From Adiantum capillus-veneris (Eukaryota > Streptophyta > Polypodiopsida > Polypodiales > Pteridaceae): DNA of 64,000 nucleotides. This document shows, one piece after another, positions 11,331-24,224 of the stretch. The position numbers and the translations under genes were made by a program. The stretch spans positions 14,757,809 through 14,821,808 of the forward strand of contig CM043959.1 of NCBI GenBank assembly GCA_014529385.2, in the 5' to 3' direction. Within the stretch, counting starts at the first letter, position 1, and each line of letters opens with the position of its first letter. A model generated the notes under the pieces. It saw nothing but the letters and a program-made list of their open reading frames with translations. It ran no database searches and was not told the origin of the DNA.

Positions 11331-13431
11331 CTTTTAAACAGAAGCCGTCTTGACCGCAGTGCACATTATAAATTGTTTGCCTAGTACGCCATTGAATTAT
11401 GAGATTCTAGAAGAGTTATAGTCTAAACGCAAGCCTCACTATGACCATCTACATATTTTTGGTTGTGAAGCTTATGCTTATGTGCCTAAACAACTTCAAT
11501 AGAAGTTAGAGCCAAAGTCACACAAATATATTTTCATTGGAAATGGTGTAGAAGGAGAGATGGGATATCATCTCTAGCACCCAAAATTTCGTCATGTTAT
11601 CCGTAGTTCAAATGTGATCTTCAATGAGTCGAAGATGCATAAACAACCTATCAAGAAAATAGAGGTTTGAAGAGTCACTTTTGAGGATGTTGTCTCAGAG
11701 ACAGTGAAATCAACTCAGTGGGCTAGTGATGTACCTTCCACTAGCAATGCTCCTGAGGGAGCGGATAGCAATGGTCAAGGAGTGAGATGATCTACTAGAG
11801 TCTCTCGTCCACCTGTGCTTTTTGAGCAAGGTCTTGATTACATCATGTTGACCAATTGCAGTGAGCCAAGCTACTACCAAGAATCCATGATGACGGATGA
11901 TGTGGTGAAGTGAGAGCAGGCTATGGAATGTGACTATAACTCGATTCTGGCTAATGACACTTGGGACTTGGTAGAACTGCCAAATGATGCGAAAGCTTTA
12001 CCTTGCAAAAGGATTTAGAAGAAGAAATTTACCTCAGGTGATCCAAATCCAAAGTACAAGGCTAGACTTGTAGCCAAAGGGTTCAAACAGCAAAAGGGAG
12101 TCGATTTTGATGAAATCTTCTTGCTTGTGGTCAAGATGACAACGCTTAGAACCGTACTTGTTCTTGTACCGATTGAGGACATGGAACTTGTCCAATGGAC
12201 GTGAAGACAACATTTCTTCACGGGGATCTTGATGTGGATGTTAACATGCAGTAGCCTGAAGGGTTTGTTCAAGAGCACGCATCTCGTGAGGAGCTAGTAT
12301 GTAAGCTCAAAAAGGCACTTCATGGCTTAAAGCATGGTTCAAGGCAGTGGTATCATAAATTTGATGCATGTATGAGGTCTCAAGGGTATAAAAGGAGCAA
12401 AGAGGATCACTGCTTGTACACAAGAAATCTAGATGATGGCTCGATGATCATTCTAGTTTTGTATGTTGATGACATGCTTATAGCTGGGAAATCCATTGTG
12501 GAGATTGCCAACTTGAAGAAAACACTTAGCAACAATTTTGCAATGAAATATTTGGGGGATGCTATACACTTTCTTGGCATGCGGATCAAAAGAGATCGCA
12601 GGAAACATACATTGAGAAAGTTTTACAGCGTTATCTCAGGAAACATACATTGAGAAAGTTTTGCAGCGTTTCAATATGCAGGGGGGAAAAGCATTGAGTA
12701 CCCCAATGCAGGCATTCTTGAAACTCAGCAAGGAAGACGCACCCAAATCTGATGCTAAGCGAGCTGAAATGACCAAGGTACCATATTCTTTGGCAATGGG
12801 TAGTCTCATGTATGCTATGATAGCCACAAGGCCAGACATTGCTTTTGTAGTGGGAGTGGTGAGCCGATATATGGCAACTCCTAGCAATAAGCATTGGGAA
12901 GCACTGAAACACATTCTTAGGTACCTCAAAGGTACGATCGACAGGTGTTTACGCTTCGGGAATAGTGATGCATCCATCATGGGTTATGCGAATGCAGACT
13001 ATGTGGATTGTGTTGACAATAGGAGATCGACATCTGGCTATGTCTTCATATTTGCTGGAGCAACAGTATCTTGGAGGTCATGTCTTCAAGATTGTACACT
13101 GTCTTCCACTATGGAAGCTGAGTACATTGCATTGTCGGATGCAAGTAAAGAGGCTGTATGGTTATCTCGCTTGGTCACAAATCTTGGCATTGATGAGACT
13201 CCAGTGATATATTGTGATAGTCAGAGTGCTCTTGCATTGGCAAGGAATCCCGTGTTTCACTCCAAATCGAAACACATTGAAGTCGGGTATCATCTCGTCA
13301 GAGATTCTTTAGCCAAAAGGCTCATTAATTTGGTCAAGTTACACACTGACGACAACCCAGCAGATGCTTTCACAAAAGGCTTAGCTTTGAAGCGGTTTAC
13401 ACATTGCAGTGAGTTGATGGGTATAGGTTGA
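11331..13431 (+). pseudogene. copia B integrase C-terminus, reverse transcriptase and RNase H
   Basis: The same element continues with HIINCLPSTPLNYEI (~11370), HIFGCEAYAYVPKQL (~11455), YKARLVAKGFKQQKGVDFDE (~12055), ALHGLKHGSRQWYHKFD (~12320), the polymerase site LYVDDMLIAGKS (~12460), a long RNase H frame 12661-13431 with TSGYVFIFAGATVSW, STMEAEYIALSDASKEAVWL and DSQSALALARNPVFHS, and the C-terminus DAFTKGLALKRF. Many stops between 11330 and 12300 sit where copia proteins have Trp, Gln or Arg (TAG/TGA/TAA for TGG, CAG, CGA). The 12661-13431 block is intact for 256 codons. Confidence 0.92.
12599..12670. repeat. 38-bp tandem duplication that breaks the copia B frame
   Basis: CAGGAAACATACATTGAG... 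is repeated at 12599 and 12637. Only the second copy is in the frame that continues as ETYIEKVLQRFNM. 38 is not a multiple of three, so the duplication is itself a frameshift. Confidence 0.9.
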
Positions 13432-13489
13432 AGCCACTAGATTGCTTCACGGTTGTACATACCAGGTCACTTGGGTTGCGTTGGCCTTC

Positions 13490-13500
13490 AAGTGGGAGTT
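13490..13500 (+). promoter_or_regulatory. polypurine tract of copia B
   Basis: AAGTGGGAGTT directly precedes the 3' LTR, the normal plus-strand primer position in copia elements. Confidence 0.85.
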
Positions 13501-13643
13501 TCTTGGGATTCAGGCCAACTGACCGAACATCCCACTTACTACTAACCCATCTACTAACTTAACCATTATATACAATTATTCTTTAATACAAAAGTGAAAA
13601 AAGAGCTGCAACAGGATAACGTTGATGTGCGCTCCACCCAACA

Positions 13644-13721
<78 letters not shown>

Positions 13722-13751
13722 CACTTGCACTCGCTTCCCACGGCACCTTCA
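13501..13751 (+). repeat. copia B 3' LTR
   Basis: 251 bp matching 8038-8320 with few substitutions and a (TC)n run at 13649-13719. It ends GGCACCTTCA, followed by target duplicate TCATA. Confidence 0.93.
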
Positions 13752-13756
13752 TCATA

Positions 13757-16700
13757 AAGGAGAGATTCCTCTCAAAAATCCATACGGTCTCAACATCGGA
13801 CATAACTCAACAATAGATAGTAGTGTAACACCTTTTAAAGTGGTAATAGCTCCACCACAACAATTTAAAGTTGAATTTTCTATAGATAAGTCACCAAGCA
13901 CAGCACCATTAGAGCTAAGTCCAAGCCCACAAATAGCTATCAATGCACTAGACACTACTCCATTTGGTGCAAGAGGATGATAACGCTTTAGAGGTAGACA
14001 AGTCGTTGAACAATCATGAGCCAATACTAACAATCAAATGAGAATATATCAACTAACCTTTTGAACACATCTATTAAGGAAAATATAGTCTCAAATACCA
14101 AGTGGTACAAAAAGCTGACAAGCATATTTGCCTAGCTTTTAGCACTCAAATGAGGATACAAATGGACCTAATCACTTGAGCCATTGTGTTCATGGATCCC
14201 TTGAAGAATATATATAGAATGACATCATTGTTTGCTCCTCAAGCCATGCCCATACTAGAGATAAAAGAGATTACATCTCCATGTCCATTTGATTGGACAT
14301 GTGGTACATATGCCGACTTTGGGATAGAAAATAGGGCTCTTATGTGTGTGTTATAGCAACTAATGCACCAATACTACTAAGCAAGCTCACCATACTTATT
14401 GATCTATAGTCAAAAAGCTATACCTTGAACAACAATGGTAGATTCCTCATGTTTGATGTGGTGTCAACTTTAGGAGGGGAGGTGTCAATCCCCAAGTTTC
14501 TCCACCTTGAGAGATGGCTCTAGGTGTGTCTTCATACCCTAGGGAAACCCTACCCATCACAAAAACTATCAAAGAATCTAGGAAGGGGGGAGCCAATGTA
14601 TCATTTCTCCAAGGAAATCCCCTCTCAGACCATAAGTGCATCTTGCTAGTCCAAAAATCCCAATTACTTGATTGCTTAGTATCCAAAAATTTCAATTACT
14701 TGAGTTATTAGCCTAGTGTCCAAAATACCAAAGCCCAATGCAATAAGGATAGACCCAAATTCTGTAATAAATGAGACCACAATTAGTGGATTGCATGCTA
14801 GTAGATCAATCTCATCTAAAGCCCATAACTTCATTAGTTGTAAATCTATGCTTATATAACAACAATAAGGGGAAGTACTTCAAGCTTCTCCCATGTGAAA
14901 ATTCTTTAAAGTCTACTATTGAGCAAGCATTAAAGGAAACCATTGTGTTCAGATATTTGTGTGACAAAGCTCACCTACAAATACAAGGATGCGAATGGAG
15001 ATGATTTTGAACCTTACCAACCACCTAGTGCATTAATGATAGATTCAAACATGAGTTACAACCATAAGAAAATAACCATGCCTATCTTGGTGAGTAGCCC
15101 AAAGAAATTTCTTGACTATCTAGATCAAAACCATAGGGCTACTCAAGAAAAATTAACACTTGCCCATGAACAACTAACAACACCTAAGTCATTATCTTGA
15201 CTGTCACCTCCTAGGTCACCTTTGGCATATCTTGTCGTAATAGACAATGGATCTTCTTAGATGATCTAGGTCATGGAACAAAAGGACATGAACACAAGCT
15301 AACCCACGCTAAAAGAGTGGATGTACCCAACAATAATGCAATAGCTAGTGCCACGAGCCCCGATTCTAAGGTGATATTAGTTAGTTCTCAAATTGCTTTG
15401 AGAAAGGACATGCTATGCCTCAGATTATGATAAGTGAATTATGTATGGTTTAAGAAATTCTAGGAGATCAGCTAAAATATTAGCCATCACTAGCTAAGTG
15501 CCAACAATAATTGTTGAAGTAGAATAGGACAACGTGCTACGATCAAAGGAGCAAGGTATCACTATGAAGCAAGAAGATGAACATAGCGACCTAAAGCTCA
15601 TTGAAGATGAGTTTATAGCTCACTTAGAACTTGCCACAACGAATTTGGCAAGGAGCAACCCTTTGAATGAAGTCATATGCTATCTCCACAAACATTGTGA
15701 CTAGACAGTATTAATAATGGATATCAAGGACAACATCAAGTAGGCACTAGAGGCCATAATCCAATCAAACAGGAAAAATAACATCATTCAAAAGAGAAAA
15801 GGAAAATCTAAACTCTCCCCACTAGGCTACTAGTTTGCCTCAAAACACTTATGGGATTCAATGCCTATCATCATTATTCTCACTAAACATAAAGACTAAA
15901 TCAGACATGTTAGCATACAAGACCTCAATTCTGTTAGGTCAACCCAAGTTTGAGACTTCTAAACTATAAGTATCTTGGATAATCATCCTCACAAATGTAT
16001 AAATCCCCTAGAAATTGCACTTTACACAGGGTCTCACATCACATATGCACTCTTTTATGTTACAAAACCTAGTAGACTGCATGGGGTTTGATTTTGGATA
16101 CACATTGGGTGGGAGATCACACAAAAGTCATAGAAAAGTACTATTGTCTTCTCCCAAGCCCCATTTCATAGAACCCAATTTCATAAGAGCACCAAGGCCA
16201 CTAAAATACTCTAGTGATGTAATTCAATAAGTCTCTAAGAGTATTAAAAAGGAAATAAGCATATATATCCTTGAAAGTGCCACACTCAATTGTAATCAAA
16301 TCTCCAAAGCCCACCAAAGAAAGCTAAAGTGGAATTAAATCTACAAATTGTCCCAAAGATGCAAATTTCTAGCTCTCTCAAGCTCCAAGTGTCCTATCAG
16401 CAACAACACAGAAAGTGAGTCCAAGCCTTCAATCAGCGACATGGTCGGGGGTTAAGCCCTCTTTGCCAAAATTATCCAAGATGAAGGGTAGAAGTAGGGA
16501 AAGAAAATCATCAAAGTTTGATTGGTTTAAAGAGCTCAATAATAGTTCAAAGTTAAGCATTCACAAAGTTAACTCCACCATTAAAGAGTTCGACCTTGAT
16601 TGTCAACCTCCAAAAGTAGCCAAAACAAAGATGCCAAGCAAATACATAGTAACAAGTGGAACTTCCAACAAGCACTATCTACCTAATAGTTCCACACGTA

Positions 16701-17975
16701 TGGATTTTCATTGTGTTGGAACGTAAAAATGGAGCTAGTGTCTAATGCATAGCTCTACTAGATCAAGGTGCAAGGTGATATATGGACATTCAACATGTTT
16801 AAATATTGAGCGACCACACAACCTCAATAGGGCATCATGATTGTGACAAAGGCTACCACCACAAGTAGTCCTTTTAAAAATTTTAAACTTTTTATGCTAC
16901 TCTCAACATCTAAAAACATGAAGAACATGTAAATTTTCAAGTGATATCCGCAGAAGAAATGGATGAGGATGTCATCCTTGATTCGCAATGATTGAACCAA
17001 AATAATAGTTACAAAGGAGCAACATATGATCAAGTGCCAAAGGAATTAGTTTGAATCCAATAAAAATAATGGAGGTGATGAGCATAGATAGACAACCGTA
17101 CATCATATCATAACATATCAAAAGGATGGCTAACTACTCAAAGCACATTGGATGCACAAGAATAATATCATGGTAACATGTATTTATGTCTACTATCTCC
17201 ATAAACCACTCCTTACAAGGCCCGAAATCAAAATTTGGAAAGTACATAAACAATCATAACAACAAAAAATGAAAACACAGTCACAACAATCAAGGGGAAA
17301 GCAACAAAGGAATATAACCAAGAGAAACAAATCTCTCATTGCTTCTAAAGCCCATTTCTACCAACCTAGACACATTGTATAATAGTGGCTTCCCAAGTAT
17401 CTCCTAATGGCACATGGATATAACAATGGAAACAAGAAAATCTGGCTACCAATCATTTGGCTACCAATCAACCATGAACCAAATTCATCAAGATATATAA
17501 TGCAAGGAGACCTTAGCATCAATGAACCAGATCTATGAAGACAATCATGGTATTGATGGAAGAAGCTTCTCAATTGCAATAAGATCCATGTCACTCATGT
17601 GATGATGGACTATCTAACCAAACATAGGTCCCTAAGAAATACTCCTATACCAATAAGGAGGTTTTATTCATATCTAGTTTTGCCACTGCCACAACTAATT
17701 TCAATCAAGTCTTCAAGGTGTCTGGTGCTATCCAGACTTTTATATCACCAATCAAGCTCAAAGCTAAACAACCATAAGTTTTACTCCATCATAATATCTT
17801 TCTACAATAAAGTCAAGCTGCTAGGGCCAAATGAGAAGCCTTCGGCATAGTTAGAGTCGGTAGCTAAGCCATCAATGAAGAAAGCATCAATTCTAACAAA
17901 ATCTATGCTAAAGGTCATAGTTAATAGACTTAAGCTCAAGTTGGAAGAGTTGAGCTATTTAAGTGTGTTGTTTAT
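13757..17975 (+). other. unrecognised relic coding-like region
   Basis: No domain I can name. Plus-strand blocks read like protein in pieces: 13760-13978 (PPQQFKVEFSIDKSPST), 14943-15200 (YKYKDANGDDFEPYQPPSA), 16015-16230 and 16415-16726 (KGRSRERKSSKFDWFKELNN, basic). Two places, LVVIDNGSS near 15230 and ALLDQGAR near 16760, resemble the D-x-G-[AS] of retroviral-type proteases, but similarity is too short to claim. Frequent stops interrupt all frames. It could be an old retroelement or viral-type relic. Confidence 0.3.
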
Positions 17976-18663
17976 TGTAATTGAATTTAGCTAATTACTT
18001 GATTTGAGTGGAAGAGAATTGAACATAGTGAGCATTTCATTAAGAGAATTAGCTAGTGAGAATAGAGAGAGTGCCTGCTTGGAGATAGCAACAATTTACA
18101 CATTCCTAATTAACATGGCATGAGCAATAACTTGAAAAAGAGAGAGAATTAGATAAATTGACAACAGTTGAGGACCAAATTTACTTGGAGCCGGTCCCCC
18201 CGTCCAAAAGGCATTTGTATTATAGCTTCTCCCATCAAGAGAGACTTGGTACAATATAATCTTTGTGTTCCTTGAGAACTATTTGGTTGCATGAAGATGG
18301 AAACTTCATGCACCAACTTAGGCTTGATTATAACACTTAATCTACTTGCAACAAAACAAGAAATTGGTGGAACCCTCAATCTCAAGACCTCAAATGCCTT
18401 CAAAAGTGGAGAGAGCTGGCAGGGAGTGAAGAAGATGAGGGAAGAAGAAGTATTCTTATGAGAACGAATCTATATTCTCCTCACATATAATCACTCGTTT
18501 AAGCATAGCTTAGTAATTATAGATAAATGAAGATGAAAAGAATGATAAGCATTGCATTAAGCATGGCTCTTGGTTTGATTTGCACTCCATAGCCAAGAGT
18601 TGTTGGTGTACGCTCTCAACTTCTTAGTCTTGGACAAGGAGATGGCTTCCTTGCTCTTCACAT

Positions 18664-18718
<55 letters not shown>

Positions 18719-19099
18719 CTCGTGGGATGCAAGATTGAGAGCTAGAAATCAATTTTGTTCCCTAAACTACTCTAGCTTGAAGCCTATTGTTCCCTAAACT
18801 ATGCTAGCTTGAAGCCTATTGGTCCACCCTAATCCTAGCCAATGAGAGGCCTCATGCATTTCAAGAAGGTTGTGTGTAGTCTTTTGACAAGTGTCCTCCT
18901 TTCCCCTTTTTAAAGAGAGCTTGAATGATTTTTTAATTAATCTAATTTCTTATTTGACCCCCTTTAGGCCATCCATCCAATAGGATTATGGCACACTATG
19001 AGGGCAACAAGGCTAGGGGCTTGACATGTGTCCCCTTTGCCTCTTATGGCTTGGGTGACTTCAACACCTCAAGTACCTTAGTCATTAAGCACCTCAAGC
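17976..19099 (-). repeat. gypsy LTR A (truncated 3' LTR of element 1)
   Basis: Homologous to LTRs B (24454-26380) and C (30958-32371), starting TGTAATTGAATTTAG in plus reading. The opposite, TGTCA-bearing end is deleted. Contains (AG)25 at 18666-18715. Confidence 0.88.
18666..18715. repeat. (AG)25 microsatellite in LTR A
   Basis: Same LTR position as (GA)n in LTRs B and F. LTR C has only about four units there. Confidence 0.95.
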
Positions 19100-19109
19100 A
19101 GTACTTCTC

Positions 19110-21720
19110 TCATTGGGAGCGTTGATCTACTTTTGTGACATAGGATTTAAGTAGATCAAGAATCGTAAGGTTGGCTCTCTCACTTTGGCCATTCGTTTGT
19201 GGGTGATACGCCAAGGAGAAGTTCAACCTTGTGTATAGATTCTCAAAGAGACCCCTCAAAAAATTATTGGTCATTCTGGGATCTCTAACTGACACGATAG
19301 ATGTTTGCAAGCCATGATACTTGAAGATCTGTGATATGAAGAGGGTTGCCATTTGGTGTGCTTTAATAGTCTTTTTGACAGGTATAAAATGAGTTTGTTT
19401 ACTAAACCTGTCTACTATTGTCCATATTCCTGTATTCCCATGGATAGAGTTAGGTAATCCAAAGATAAAATCCATGGATATGCTCTTTCATGGTGAATCA
19501 GGGCCATACAATGGCTAGAGATATCCGGGTTGCTTCCCTCTATCAAACTTCATCCTTTCGCACACTCTGCATATTGAAACATATTCTTGTATGTCTCTTT
19601 TCATGGTAGGCCAATAGAAGTACATCTCTACTTCTCGAAGAGTAGGTTCACATAAGGAGGATCATGGGATTCATACATCACTTTCTCACGAAGTGAGTTA
19701 GTAATGCATAATCTATTGCCATAGAGAAGATAACCATCCTTGAGAGTGAATGGTTCTTCTTTCTTCCCTAGTGAAAGGGCTGAAATAACATCTTTGAAGT
19801 CGGGATCAATAGCATACTCATCTATCATGGGAGATAGATCATTGTGAGTAGCATACTCATAGATACCACATTCACCTTTGATTGTCCTGAGAGTGTATCA
19901 GCCACTTGATTGTGTTTGCTAGCAATGTGAGCAATATGAAAATAAAATTGTGAAAGAAAATTTTCCCACCTCATTTGTTTGTCGAATAACTTGGTTTGTG
20001 TCATAAAATACTTGAGGCTTTGATGATCCGTTCATAGTATGAATGGAGTCCCCAAGAGGTAGTTCTTCCATGTGTTTAGGACATGTAGGATAGCTAATGG
20101 CTCTTTTTCAAAGATGCCCAATACTCGCTTATTGGAGTTCAGTCTTTGACTCTCATATGCTATGGCATGCCCTTCTTGAAGCAAAACAGCTCCAAGGCAA
20201 TCACCACAAGCATCACATTGGACCTCAAATGGCTTTGAGAGATCTGAAAGTGTAAGCACAAGTTGAGAGATAAGCTTCTCCTTCAGATTTTCAAAAGCTT
20301 CTTGTTCTTTTGTAGCCCAGAAGTACGTTCTTCTTTGTTAAGTCATGTAATGGGCCTGCTATTTGGGAGAATTTCTCTATGAAGCGTCTATAGTATGCAC
20401 ACATACCTATAAAGCTTCGTAGCTCATGGAGATTCCTTGGATTAGGCCAATCTTTTATTACCTCTAGCTTTTGTGGATCCATATGAATGCCATCCTTAGA
20501 GATTATATGGCCTAAGTACTGAATCTCCTCTAAGAAAATTAACTTTTCTTTTGATTTATGAGAAGCTTATTGTCTTTCAGAGATTGAAAGATTATCTAGA
20601 GATGTTGTTTTTGCTCTTTCAATGAATTGGAGTAGATAATAATATCATCAAAGGACACTCAAATAAACTTTCTATAAGGTCTAAAGATCTTCTCCATCAT
20701 TCAATTGAATGTAGCTGCAGCATTTATCAAGGCAAAAGGCATGACAAGATATTCCTAGAGACCGAATTTCATGCAAAATGCGGTCTTTACGATATCTTCG
20801 TTCACTATCCTTATTTGATGATAGCCACTTTTAAGGTCAATCATACTGAAGTAGGTAGAGCCTTGTAGCTTATCAAACAGATCTTCTACATGTAGAACGG
20901 AAAATCTATTCTTGATAGTGATCCTATTTAGTGCTCTATAGTCGACACATGCGATATGTGCCGCCTTTCTTCTGCACTAAAAGCCCTGGTGAGCAAAATG
21001 GAGAGGAGCTAGGCCTCACCATTCCTTTCTCTACTAGTTCTTGCAATTGCCTCATAATCTTCTCTTGTTGAGCTTGTAAAACTTGATAAGGAGGCTCATT
21101 AGGTGGTGAGCTTCCTGGTAGAAGCTCTATGATATGGTCGTCATCCCCTCGTTTTGGAGGTAGGTCACAAGGGATGTCGTCAATGAAAACATATTGGAAT
21201 CCTTTTAAGAAATAAGATAACTCTAATTCCTCTTGATTCCTTTCATTGCTACTTGTTAAAACAGTCGGGCTACTTAAAGACTCTTTGACAAAAATCATAT
21301 ACGTAGAAAATGTGCTTTTCATTGATTTATTGAAAGCAAGCGTACTTACAAGGGATATAGTTTTCCCAGACTCATTAGCATCTATGTACATATCCTTTTC
21401 CCTGTACTTAAAATAGATCCTTCTTTCAGGGAACTTCATGGTAGCATCCATGCGTGTGAACCATGGTGCCCCAAGGATGACATCTTCGTGCTTGAGAGGG
21501 GAGATGAAGAAGTTTTCTTTATCCATGTAGCTTTGGACATGAAGCCTCAATTTCCTAATTAAGGGAGTGACTCAGACATCTTGCCCCTTGAAAGCTCCAT
21601 CTGCTTTGAGTGCATCTCCCATCTCATGGGCTTGTATGCCTAGCTTGGTGGCCAGCTTCGTGTATATGAAATTGTGAGTTGAGCCAGGGTCAAACAAGAT
21701 AAAGGCATCATGCTCTCACA
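19110..21720 (-). pseudogene. gypsy 1 Pol: protease, RT, RNase H, integrase
   Basis: Read on the minus strand: protease with ILFDPGSTHNFI (~21690; DSG is usual, here DPG), then ILGAPWFTRMDATMKF. RT starts with QLQELVEKGMVRPSSSPFCS (~21040) and has FSMIDLKSGYHQIRI (~20850), the catalytic SFDDIIIYSNS (~20645) and LRSFIGMCAYYRRFIEKFSQ (~20410). RNase H: FEVQCDACGDCLGAVLLQEG (~20220). Integrase core 19475-19110: MDFIFGLP, TIVDRFSKQTHF, SIVSVRDPRMTN and AYHPQTNGQSERAN. The second catalytic Asp, normally in VSDR, appears as Val. Several stops and frame changes. Confidence 0.9.
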
Positions 21721-21829
21721 GCTTTCTCCAAGCATAACAAAGGGGAGATCCTTGGCAATGAGCAAGCTTCAACCATAGAAGCTCTAGGTTTCTCATTGCA
21801 TGCATTCCTTTGGGGGCAAGCACGATATG

Positions 21830-22205
21830 AATTCCCTTGCTCCCCGCACTTGAAGCATCAGTTATCGTTACGATAACGCTCTAGCTCTTCAAGAGAGAGT
21901 CGATTCTTACCTTTGAAGACTCCGTTCTCCTTGGATTTGTTGTGGTTGTTGTTGCTAGAGTTGCCTTTGGAGGAATTTTGAGCATTATTCCTCCCTCTGG
22001 ACTCGTTTCGATCCTTTGTTTCCATGGGCTTAGAATTTCTCTTAGCCCCTTGTTGAAAATTGATTTGAGAGGTGACCATTGTATGATGTATGACTGGTGA
22101 TATGGTCTTAGGCCGTTGAGAGTTAACGTACTCAGCCATTTCTTCAGATAAGCACGCACAAAATTGTTGCCTTTGTTCCCCAAAATCTATCTTCTTGTAG
22201 TGGGC
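21830..22205 (-). pseudogene. gypsy 1 Gag C-terminal part
   Basis: YKKIDFGEQRQQFCACLSEE and EYVNSQRPKTISPVIHHTMV match gypsy 2 Gag (29361-29684). An Asn/Lys-rich linker follows, then the zinc knuckle CFKCGEQGNSYRAC near 21865, in which the ligand His is Asn. Gypsy 2 keeps the His (CFKCGEQGHAYRVC). The Gag N-terminus is missing. Confidence 0.85.
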
Positions 22206-22598
22206 CATCACCTAAACTATCTCTCTCCAACTTTTCATCTTTTGAAGGATGGCTCATAACTAATCTTTTCTCACATCATCAACTCATGGGTCAAAAGGGG
22301 TCAAAAAATGACTTTTTTGAATAATTTTAGTATGACTCTATCTCCCTCCAAAAAGCTCCCCAACATATATGTACATTAAAAAATAATTTTTTAGCCTGCA
22401 TTTCCCACCAAGCATTGTCCTTTTTTCCAAAGGTATCCACTTAGGGTTTGTCCCCCAAAAGTCACTCCTAAATTCCCATGCACCTAGGAATTTTAGCCAA
22501 ATCCACATAGTCACCATCAAAAATCTACCTCAAAACCCTCCCAACATTAATCAACCTCCTGATCCCCAATATGTGAGCTTACCAACATCACTACCGAT
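22206..22598. other. short stretch with no recognised feature
   Basis: AT-rich sequence between the broken end of gypsy 1 and the first plus-strand frame possibly belonging to GDLK copy 2. Nothing supportable seen. Confidence 0.5.
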
Positions 22599-22942
22599 GT
22601 GTCCACACCACAAACTATTTCTTATAATGGCATCTTTCTTCATTTTCCGCTTGAATTTTGTCCAACCAAGAGAAACACCAATGCCACAATGGCCTCATCC
22701 AGGGAACGTTGTGCTGCAAGACAAACCAATATGGATCTTTGGATTGAAGGTTTTTTGTACCCTATTGATCCCATGGTACAATTGTATCTTCTCTTTACTA
22801 ATCTTCCCACACTCTTACAATATGTGGGTAAAGGTGAACAAGCTCTTTTGCGCTATTGCAAGCGATTGGCACTTCAAGGAAGCTCTCTCTTGGTGGCCCT
22901 CATGTTATGCCTACACAATTACATACTCTTGAGGTACAACTT

Positions 22943-23046
22943 GAACAATCATTGGTGACCATCAAAAGCTTGCAATCACAATCATTGATGACCATCAAAA
23001 GCTTGAACAATCATTGGTGACCATCAAAAGCTTGCAATCACAACAA
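22943..23046. repeat. three-copy ~36-bp tandem repeat
   Basis: Units built on CATTGGTGACCATCAAAAGC, alternating with TTGCAATCACAA, sit between the N-terminal frame and the conserved part of GDLK copy 2. Confidence 0.85.
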
Positions 23047-24224
23047 TGAGTGCAAAGGATTCTAGAAATAAGAAGCTAGAGAAGACAATTTCCCACATGA
23101 AGAGTACCCCATTGGGAGGTAGAGAGTGCAAAATGGAACTCTTAGCCATTTTGACCTTGGCCCCTCAAGGGGGTGCTCATAATTGGAGAGTCCTCGCAAC
23201 AAAGTGATTGAATATGTAATTGGATCTTGTGAGTTGGTTTTTATAAAAAGCCTAATTGATTTGATTGATATTTTAGGAACTTTATTCAAGGGTATGTGGT
23301 GGCAATAATTCTACCAATCATGTGCATCTTCTACATGGTTATCTCACCAAGGAAGATATTTGTTCATTCTAGATGCATTGGAGGCTGCCATCTTGAGGGA
23401 TGTCTTCAAATAAGTTTGCTATTTTGATAACTCCGTGTGATGTTTAATTTGCTTGTGATGAGGCAGGAGTTAGCACTAGAGGCTACCAAATGTTTCATTC
23501 ATTGCTCAAGGAAACATTGAAAAAGGAAGGCGTCATGGAGAACCTATTTCCCATTCCCCACAAGGTGGCTCTAGCAATATGTAGCAATGAACCTATTATT
23601 GGTTTGAGCCATGTGTCTAATCTAGGAGTAGTTTAATATTTGTTCTTTTGTAGTGCTTGGAGATAGGTTGAGTTTTGTCCTTAAGTTGGATGAGGCATAG
23701 ATTGTTAAAGGGTGTTGGCTTCAAAGAATGAGTTTCATGCTTATGAATGAAGCCATGTTCTACACAAAGAGATCATCAAGTGACATTGAAGTTCACAAGC
23801 CTTTGTTTAGTGTTCAATCAAAGACGGATATTTGGTGGATAGGAGCAATCAAGGTTCCCCAAGAAACACACAAGGTCTTGGTATAGAGTTTTGGAAAGAT
23901 TCCTTGGATTACTAATGTCGTAAAAGTGCAACTCGTAGGCGAGAGACTAGAGGTGCCAAGTAGAGAAAAATTTGAGATTGTCTCGCATTTGTGTGGGGAT
24001 TTGAAGACCATTAAGTGTATGTTAGGATGCAAGCAAGGTGCAAACACTCTAATGCCTTGTCCCTTTTGTCCAAAAGGCTACGAACCAATGCAAAATGCTA
24101 GGAAAAACTATAGATCAGACTCTGATGAAGTTGATGAGACTACAAGAGGGTGGAAAAAATTGGTGCTTTAGTGTGCTATGCTTGTAGAACCTGATAGAGC
24201 ATCAAAAGATAGCTCATGGAATCC

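Larger units (their letters stand above)
17976..22205 (-). mobile_element. Ty3/gypsy retrotransposon 1, truncated
   Basis: Minus-strand gypsy element: Gag knuckle, protease, reverse transcriptase, RNase H and integrase in that order, ending in 3' LTR A. The 5' end is cut at ~22205, where similarity to gypsy 2 stops inside Gag (YKKIDFG). The LTR is joined directly to integrase at ~19100, lacking the far end of the LTR and the ~1 kb between integrase and LTR that gypsy 2 keeps. No PBS or 5' LTR remains. Confidence 0.88.
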
